Assembly: GCA_029207755.1 (NCBI GenBank)
Contig: JARCOQ010000003.1
Location: forward strand, 2,196,759 to 2,260,758
Source: Chamaea fasciata
Lineage: Eukaryota > Chordata > Aves > Passeriformes > Sylviidae
DNA length: 64,000 nucleotides
Direction: 5' to 3'
The notes below the pieces were generated by a model, which saw only the letters and a program-made list of their open reading frames with translations, did not search any database and had not been told where the DNA came from. Shown here in pieces: positions 55,781 to 64,000 of this stretch (position 1 is the stretch's first letter; each line of letters begins with the position of its first letter). The position numbers and the translations under genes are program-made.

Positions 55781-58700
55781 CCTGGATTCCAAAAAGGGCT
55801 GATGCCAGGGATGGGTGAAGGATCACTACCTACACAAAGTCTGATTCAGCCTGACAGGTATCTCAGAGTGCTTTGCCAAAATATACAGACGTCAGAGATT
55901 GAGTGAGGAGCTCTGGGGGAGTGGGACAGAAACCACTTGTTGGGCTCAGCCCCAGGTGACAGCAATGTTGTGTGTGAGTGTGCTCACCCTCCTGCAAGGC
56001 TGGAGCCTTTACAAAGGATGGGGAATGGGCAGAGTGCCTGCAAACAGAAAGGGACAGGCCTGTGGCTTTGCACAGAGACAACACCCCTCCAGCTGTTTAT
56101 TTAGCTGCAGCCAGAATGCATCCTATCCTGTGGAGCTGCCAGCACACAGGAAAAAAAACATGGGATTGAAACCCCGAGCTCAGCAGATGCAGGACGCAGC
56201 CTTTTTACTTTCTAAGACAATATTTTTATGTGCAGTCTCAGCCAAACTCAGGGGTCCTGATGTGTTCTCATCCACTTTGAGTTCTTTGTCCACTTCCCCC
56301 AGCTAAAGACTGAGCAAAGATTTGGGACTATGGACTCTGGTACCCAAAAGTTCACATGAATGCTGCATCTTTCCCACACAGTAGCTGCCACAACTGAGAT
56401 TGTTTCCTGTTCTTCATGAAACTCACTCTTCAATATCACAACTTTTGACTTCCAAGAGAAACTTGGAGACCCCTGAAGAGGCTCACCCAGGCCCAGCATT
56501 AGACTGGGGTCCAACACAGCTCTGACCTACTCCTATCTGCTCCCTCTTCCCAGTTCTAGTGCAGAAAAAGTAATGCCAAGATGCAGCTCGGGGTGTAACA
56601 GTCCCCCCCTATCCCACAAGGAACCTGACACTTTTCAAACATGAAGCTTTTCCCATAGGCAAGAATGAGCTTTGAAAAGCTACAGACACGAGTTTATAAT
56701 GCAGTGAGGACTCCTTCCATATAATCAAGAGAGCAAAACACCCCACAGACACCTAATTGCACCAGGCCCTGGGGCACACTTGCAGCTGTGCCATGCAACC
56801 AGAACACTTTAGAAAGCAGAGCAATAACAAGGCAATAATTGTGAAAGGGGAAGAAACCTATCTGTTCCACTCTTAAAATGAATTAATAGTGTGCATATAA
56901 CAGGATCTGACTCAGAAGAAACTGGTCTGGCTCTGTAAAAGCAAACCAGCTCCAAGGCAAACCTGAGCATGCAGTGACTCTGTCATGTTTTGTAGGGGTT
57001 ATCACCCTGGTTTTCATCTATATAGCACAGGGTTGTAGCTCCGTCTGCCTGCATCTCTGTCAGATCAAGAAAGGGGGATTCTCCAGAGAAGTGGCCTAGC
57101 TAGTGAGGGTGTATAAATTGTCAGTCAAAACCAGAGATGTGTAACTAACCCAGGCCTCTCTGAAGGCATGGCCTGTAGGATAATTTAAGCATGTCTTGAT
57201 AGTGCAGAGCTACAGGGTGGAAAAATCTTCTGAGTGTAACCTGCTGTCAAATTGCATCTGAAGACATTTATACAGAGAAAAGATCAAAATCTCATGGCTC
57301 AGCAGCCACGGAGTGGATACACCAACCATCCCTGACTGGCTGGCCACAAGCAAGAGGAGAACCAGGCCAGTTTGTGACAGCTACCCCAGCATGTTCAGTC
57401 TACATCTTCCTCACGCCTGAAGCAACTCTGCAAATGGCCATCTGATAGCAATTGGGCTCCATCAGCGCAATTCAGACAAAGTGATCCCAGAAGGTACAAG
57501 GGGACATACTTGTGGGGGGCAGCCGTGTGCTAAAATTCCAGTGTTATTTTTGAACAAAAGCTGGTTCACATCCCACCACCTCTTTGAATAAGAGAAATGA
57601 GCACTTGACTGGTGGGAGATCTCTGCAATGCTCCTGAAACTCTTTCCTGCTCCACATGAGGATATGCACAGGAGTCTTTGCTCCTCACAAAAACCCCAGG
57701 CTATTGCCAACAGGTTTTGTACCAAGAATTAATTGCTGCTCAAGGATCTGTCATAAACAGCAGCATTTGAGTCAGGCTGCCAAGGAGCCAGAGGCCTGAT
57801 CCTGGGACACAGCTGCATGCCTAGCAAGGGTCATGAGTCTTGGCCTCTCCACAGAGGAGAACTTGTTGGAAACTCCACCCAGTATGACACAGTGGTATAT
57901 ACCAAGTTTAAGAACAGTGAGCTGCTAAGGACATGTTCTCTGCCCACGGGATGTCTTGCCAAAGAAGACAAGGCCATTTGCAGCAAAATATGGATAAATA
58001 TGGATATAACATGGATTGTGGCCAAATTTGGAAATAATTATGTCTCCCCTGCTCCTGCAACATTCCACAACTGGACAACTGGCTCAACGCCATTTCCATG
58101 CAGACCAATTGGAGGTTTCCATCAGCCATTCATTTAAATCCACTGAACTGCTGACCTACATCTGACCAAACAAGCAGAAAAGACCCTGTGGCCTACATTA
58201 TAAACAATTGGATAAATGCAGGAAAATTGAGACTAAAGATTCTCCTTCAGAACATCAGCTTGGTGATCGGCTTGTGCTGGGAATTGAGGCTCCTTGCAAG
58301 AAGCACCAGACCCTATAATCTGAAAGATTTGTTATGTGTATTACACTTCTTCTCAGCTCTGTAGTTAAAAACTGAGAACTGTGAGCCAAAATTCCTGCTA
58401 ATGAACATCCATTGAGCTCAGTAACTTTAGAGAAGGGGTGACTGCAGCTCTCTGCTCCCCTGAGATGCCACAGGCTGTCCTTAGACTGCATGTTTGGTGC
58501 AGGGAATGGTGAGGAGACACTTCCTGGCAGACCACATCAGTGACTCCATGTAAGTGCGATGGGATCATATTTGCTTCCCAGAACCAAGAAGCTGACTCAG
58601 AGACAGCATCCTTTTCCCACTGCTGAAACCCGGTTAGGCATGATTTAGAAAGAGGGGCCTAATGAAGTTAAACAGATTGCTCAGGTACTTGGATTTACCT

Positions 58701-59366
58701 AATCTCATCTTTCCTAGCTCTCTTCACGGAAACAGAGCTGGTTCAGCTGCTCTCCAGAGATCTCTGACTGACCCTGGATATAGAAGAGGTGGAGGTTGGA
58801 CTTTTCATCTCCTCATCTGCCCCGCTGTCTGTGCTGGTCTTTGCCATCCTGCTATTTCCCTCCCTGTTCTCCACACTCCTCTCTGCCTGCTCCTTCCCCC
58901 ACTCAGCCTGTTCCTGGTACAAATGTCAGGCGTTCACTCTGTCTTCTTTCTGCCTGTCAGACAACAATGGGGTGACACAGAGACCAACAGATTCCTCCAG
59001 CTGAGGGTCTCATCCTGACTGCCGGTGAAGCCAAAGGTTGTTGCATGTAGGACTCTGGTAGCTGGGGCTGATATTCTGTCAGCATTCAAACAGCTTTTAG
59101 CTACTCAGAGCATGGTATTTCCTCTCCTGATTCTGTCCTGTTGTTTATGACAAACTCATCAGGTGGTTTAGGGTCAGGTACGGCCAATCTCACACATTTC
59201 TTGTGTAAGAGCTTTCAAGGAAGCAATGTTTTTTCTTTCTGAGATCTAGCCTTCCTATGTGCCTACATCACAGATGCTTTGCATCTCAATGAATGTAGAT
59301 CTAGAAAGCAAACCTATTACAGAAAAATATGACAGAGGATAAAATTGGAATGTATGGCTCTGAAAT

Positions 59367-59469
59367 AAGGCATCAGATATGAGTCTGAAAGGCAATGAGA
59401 AGGATTTTGACAAATAAACAAGGCAACAGATATGAGTCTGAAAGAAAATGAGAAGGATTTTGACAAATA
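59367..59469. repeat. 53-bp tandem duplication
   Basis: Two tandem copies of a unit beginning AAGGC(A/T)(A/T)CAGATATGAG and running to GATTTTGACAAATA differ at only a few bases. Recent local duplication. Confidence 0.9.
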
Positions 59470-61374
59470 CCTATGAAAGAAAGCTCTTTCCTTGCATAGC
59501 AGTAGCATTTGAGACATAAGTTGTCATTAACCTAGAAAAACCTCTGCCATTTCCATTTTAAAACCTGGAACTGAATGCTGCTATCACTTGTGTTTAATGT
59601 ACATTTTGTCATTCACTGTAGAACTGAAAGGACATGACCTTTGCAAAGGTCATTGATTATTTTTATTTATAAGACATTATTTTTATTGGTGTGAGTCACT
59701 GCCAGTCACAAAACATTAGTTTATTAGGAAAACTTACTCAAAACATCTGAACCTGACACCTGGATTTCAGTGACTGTGTTGACATACAGAAGTGAAATGA
59801 ACTTGTGTGATTAAACCAAGATATTGCAGGTCTTCTTAAATATGTGTTCAAACAAACAAACAAACGAACAAAAAACCTACCAGTGGTAGAGGTAAGTTTC
59901 AGTCATCCTAAACCTCAAAAAAACCCAGCTAAACGAAACATCCCCAAATGGATTTTGGGGATTTTAAAATGCCTTGGAAATGAAAATGTCCTTAAACACA
60001 TGTTAATGGAGAATACAGGAATGTATACTACTACCCTGCACAGGTTGGTATGCAGGAGTCATAGTGCCTATTACACACACAGAGGGCATAGTTTGTACCT
60101 TGGAATTTCCTATCAGCTGATCTTAAGGGTGTTGGAGGCTCTTGACTCCTGCCTCACAGAAAGGAACTGACGCACGCACGAGGGAGGAGGATGACTTTGG
60201 AAATCAGCTCACCTTTGCCCAGTAAATGAATGAGACCATTAAAACAGAATAATGGTCTTAAGCACTTTTAAGCTCTTTTCATCTTAAGTGTAAAAAGCTC
60301 ACAAGCCATCCCTCTTAAAGGCAAGGGATTGTCTTGAAAGAGTAATTTTAATTTCTTTTCCTATAGGCTTTCTGCATTTAGGGAATGCTCTCAAAAGCCT
60401 GACAGAAGGCTCACATAGGATATATCTGTATGCAAACTTTGAGATAAGAAATACTGACTTAGAAATTCCATGGAATAGGACAGACATTGTTGAGAGAGAA
60501 ATGGAACTAGAAAGAAGTTTCAAATGATGGCCTTGCAAATAAAACTGGATACTTTGGAGAAATAGAACTATGAAAGGTGCATCGTAGTAGGACCCACGAG
60601 GGGTAATTTTAAATGATTGGCTTTAAGGCATTAACAGCATTGTGCAGCAAAACCTGCTAGACCAAGAAACACTTACAATGTGATTAGGAAATAGTTTGAC
60701 TTCTCATTGTGATGGCATGAATTATAATATCTGTATTGTCTCACCCTTCACAGGAGACTTAAAATGGAATAAAAGTTTTTAAAACCCTTCTCAGTTGCCC
60801 CATCTCTGGGTCAGAAAACGGTATAATCCCACAAGAGCCTGTACTAAAAAAAAAAACAAAAACAAAAACAAAACAAAACCCAAAAAGAACCAAACCAAAA
60901 CAATGAGTTGCACTGGAAAGCTTTGCTGCTGTAGGCACAAGAGATCTTGCTTTCCTGCTGACAGCTGAGGTACTCAACACCATCTTCTAGGAGAAGGAAG
61001 TTTTGTCAGACTTTGGTTTGGTTATGGACTCTGCTGACAAGCCTTGTCACCATTAATAGGTACATCCACTAAAATACACTTGGCACACCACCTTGCTGAT
61101 GAGTTATGTATGCAAATATGTCGGGGCCAGGTGCGCACGTAGCATTGCCACACTGAAATCATTAACTTGTGCCACTTGGAGGATGTGGTCTAGGCCACAG
61201 CAGGTAAAATGGGGCTCTTTAGACATTTGAGATCTGGTTAATCCACTGGGTAGCCCTCAGAAGGAAAGAAGGTGAGTCTTCACCTTCATTAGATGCTCCA
61301 AATCAGCTGCAAATGTGGTTAAGACTCAGAAACTACCTCTTTAAAAGAAACGTACAGCCAAACCAAAGAGCCAA

Positions 61375-61482
61375 AACAAAACACACACACACACACACAA
61401 AAAAACCAACCCCAAAACCAACCAACCAAACAAAGAACAAAACCAAAAACAAGTCCCACCACCAAAACCAAAAAAACCCCCA
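61375..61482. repeat. (CA)n microsatellite and A/C-rich tract
   Basis: A clean (AC)n run of about ten units is followed by AACC/AAAC-rich sequence with almost no G or T. Confidence 0.9.
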
Positions 61483-61860
61483 GGCAGCTCTAGCAACAGT
61501 TCATTCTCTCAGCTGCATCTTTAATTCAGCTAACAGAATTTTTCTTTTATTGACTGATGCCCATTTAGAAGCCAGCAGAAAGCACACATTATTCATTCAG
61601 CTAGTTTTCATAATGCCCACCTTATGAAACCACAGCCACAAAAAACTTTCATATGAAGCTTTTGAGGTTGATTGGTGAATTCAGTAAGAAAAGACCTTTC
61701 TGCTTGATAATGCAGTCGTAGGGGTTATTTCAGCTATAAGGGTCTCAGATAAATGCAGTTTTACTGAATTTAAAACATTTCAGAGAAATGTGTCAATTCA
61801 GTTCCGTGTCAGAAGGAGGAAAAAGTCAAAACACTCTGTGAAGATGAATTGCAATGATTT

Positions 61861-62515
61861 CACAGAATATTAGAATTATAAAATATGCTGAGTTGGAGGG
61901 GACACATCAGGATCATTGTGTTCCAGCTCCTGGCCCTGCACAGGACATCCCAACAATCACACCGTGAGCCTTGTTCAAATCTTCCTTGAACTCTGCCAGG
62001 CTTGGTGCTGAGACTGCTTTCCTGGGGAGCTGTTCCAGTGCCCAGTCATCCTCTGGATGAAGAACCTTTTCCTAATATCCAATCTAAACTTCCCCAATTC
62101 AGCTTCAGGCTGTTTCCTTAACTTCTATCACTGGTCACCAGCAGAGATTTGTGCTGCCCCAAGCGAAGATGTTGAAGACCCCACTGAGGTTTCCTCTCAG
62201 TCTCTCCAGGCTGAACAGACCAAGTGACCTCAGCCACTCCTAATTCGGCTTCTCCTCCAGACCTTTCACCTTCCTTGGACACTCTCTAATACATTAATGT
62301 CTTTTTTATATTGTGGTGCCCCAGCACTGGAGGTGAGGCTGCCCCAGTGCAGAGCAGAGGGGACAATCCCCTCCCTTGCCCAGGATGTCCCTCCTGGCTG
62401 CCAGGGCACTGCTGGCTCATATCCAACTTGCCATCAGCCAGGATCCCCAGGTCCCTTTCCATGGCAGTCATTCCCCAGTCTGTACATTCAGGGTTGCCCC
62501 ATCCCAGGTGCAGGA
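61861..62515 (-). mobile_element. CR1-type LINE 3' fragment (about 650 bp)
   Basis: Same landmarks and orientation as the copy 6 kb to the left: GAGGGGACACATCAGGATCA, GGATGAAGAACCTTTTCCTA, TCTCCAGGCTGAACAGACCA and TTTTTATATTGTGGTGCCCC. It then extends further into the element with CCCCAGGTCCCTTTCCATGG and CATTCCCCAGTCTGTACATT. It is the longest CR1 copy in the window. Confidence 0.93.
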
Positions 62516-64000
62516 TTAAAAGATCATTTAAAATTCATTCTATGGATGGTATAAAATCTTAAAATGTCTGACTTGATTGTGAATATATAAAAAAAAAAAA
62601 AAAGGAAAAGGAAAACCAAGGATGATAATTTCTCAGGTCACTGACTATCTAGTTTCTGATCAGCAGCATTGCCAGACATAGCAGAGAGGGAAGCATGCTG
62701 CCTGAATTTCCGAGACTTATCTAGCCTTTGGTTATAGCAAGTTTCTTCTTTACTCAGTGGGAAGCCAAAAAGGCTTGCACTGCCAGGAGCCATGTTGCAC
62801 TGTATGCATTTTTGAAATTAAAAAGCAAAAAATGAAACGAACTGCACTATCCGCTACCAGCAGTACGACATCTTTCAGAATATTTTCTGCATCACACTAC
62901 ACATTATATGGTACAGCTTATATAAAGCTAAAATTTACATTCAGGAGCCATGTTGTAGTATTCCAAATGAGAAATAAAACCTAAATTTCTTTTCTATAAA
63001 TACTCCATACTCAATTTTTTTGAGAATTATGAATGACTAAGTTTTACAAAGGACATGGATCTAGACCACAGCAGGTTCTTCCCGCCGTCCTCAATTCCCA
63101 AACCAGGAGGAGAGTCTGAGCCTCCAGACCACGTAGGGTTTTGGGAGAACCTTTCTGAATCATCCTGACACACAAGTGTTTTTCCATCTGAGACTTCTGG
63201 GAATGCTGCGCCCTCTCCTGACAGTTCAGGACTCGGTGGCAGTGACTGATAAAACCACTTTGCAGCAGACAACGAGTCTCAGCCTCGGAACTACCAAGGC
63301 CAGACCAGCTCGACTTAAAACCTCGATTGCACGGTGCAGAAGAGCTTCACGTTGAGATGCATATAGCAAATTTATGCTTTTTTTTTTTCCACCGTGCTTT
63401 AAGAAAACAAATGGTTTGAAAGTATATGCTTTGAAAATGCCTCACTGTTTATTTGAAAATGGATAGAACACCACGCTAGATTCATCTCCAAACAAGATAC
63501 AGTGTTTACAACCCAGGCAATTCTGTAAAGGAAACTTTCATGTATTAAAAATATAACCTTGGAATTACTGCTGTAGCCCATGGATTCTGTTTCACAGAGC
63601 TAATTCATGATATGGCTAATGCTATTATGAAGAGTCAGTCTGCCTTCACAAGCAAATGTAATCTCCTTCAACCAGCAAAGCTGATGCAGGAACGACTGGA
63701 GAAATCCCACACATCTTGTCAATCATTCACACTCTACCTAAGTGAATATTGCCTTCAATTTTTTATGTGGCATGCTTACCTCTCATCTGATCTTGCATTC
63801 AAGTGAAGTGAATTTCGTGGACTCACAACCTCATACTGATTAACGCGTCTGGTCCTGGAAACTTCTGAATGCCACCAAGAGAGAGAAGGAAAATTTTACC
63901 ACGTCAGACTGGCAAGGACTATTTGGAGGAATTTTCTGCCTTTTTTCCTGGCTTAGGATATGAGTCACTTCTTCAAATCATCTGGAAATTTTAGCTAACA
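62516..64000. other. no recognised gene; GC-richer patch near 63.05-63.35 kb
   Basis: A poly-A run lies near 62587. The patch at 63050-63350 has more CpG than its surroundings and an 81-codon minus-strand ORF at 63027-63272 with no recognisable family. The last few hundred bases look unique. Confidence 0.4.

Larger units (their letters stand above)
55781..61860. other. no recognised gene; small repeats
   Basis: Non-coding in appearance. Contains a 53-bp tandem duplication at 59.4 kb, an (AAAC)n run near 59850-59870 and an A/C-rich tract with a (CA)n run near 60848-61480. Confidence 0.5.

Overview
This is a vertebrate, almost certainly bird, nuclear window. The evidence is spliced genes with GT-AG introns, several minus-strand CR1-type LINE tails, an LTR-like element, old amniote SINE-like fragments, and one gene (LGALSL) whose whole protein can be assembled. 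Nothing bacterial is present: no operons, CRISPR arrays or ribosome binding sites. A songbird-like genome is my inference from the CR1 and LTR sequence; the species cannot be told.

Left part (about 5.9-12.2 kb, minus strand): six consecutive coding exons with in-phase GT-AG junctions encode at least 266 residues of a multi-pass membrane protein that resembles the TspO/MBR-related superfamily. The ATG exon starts at 10615. A probable noncoding first exon and a TATA-like box lie near 11.9-12.2 kb. The last coding exon was not found. An LTR-like element (9.1-9.65 kb) sits in intron 2 in the same orientation as the gene, and an AT-rich array fills part of intron 5.

Middle (12.2-38 kb): I recognise no gene. 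It holds CR1 fragments (12.4, 12.5 and 19.4 kb), a large ATCT microsatellite followed by AT-rich heptamer repeats (13.5-14.0 kb), a 27-bp poly-T tract, two MIR-like SINE remnants (24.8 and 32.2 kb) and GC-richer sequence with long but unconvincing ORFs (33.9-35.6 kb).

Right-centre (38.2-45.1 kb, plus strand): a CpG island leads into LGALSL, the galectin-related protein. Five exons give 171 residues plus stop. A 2-kb 3' UTR carries an AU-rich element, two fold-back repeats and poly(A) signals. The start codon lies inside a YY1/TISU-type element. The protein keeps half of the usual galectin sugar-contact residues and lacks the other half.

Right part (45.1-64 kb): no recognised gene. It holds a third fold-back repeat at 46.1 kb, a possible exon at 45.4 kb, two related CR1 copies in the same orientation (55.2 and 61.9 kb) and small tandem duplications. 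The two genes have no obvious functional link. The most interesting items are the TspO-like gene, the fold-back repeats in the LGALSL 3' UTR, and the partly preserved galectin site.
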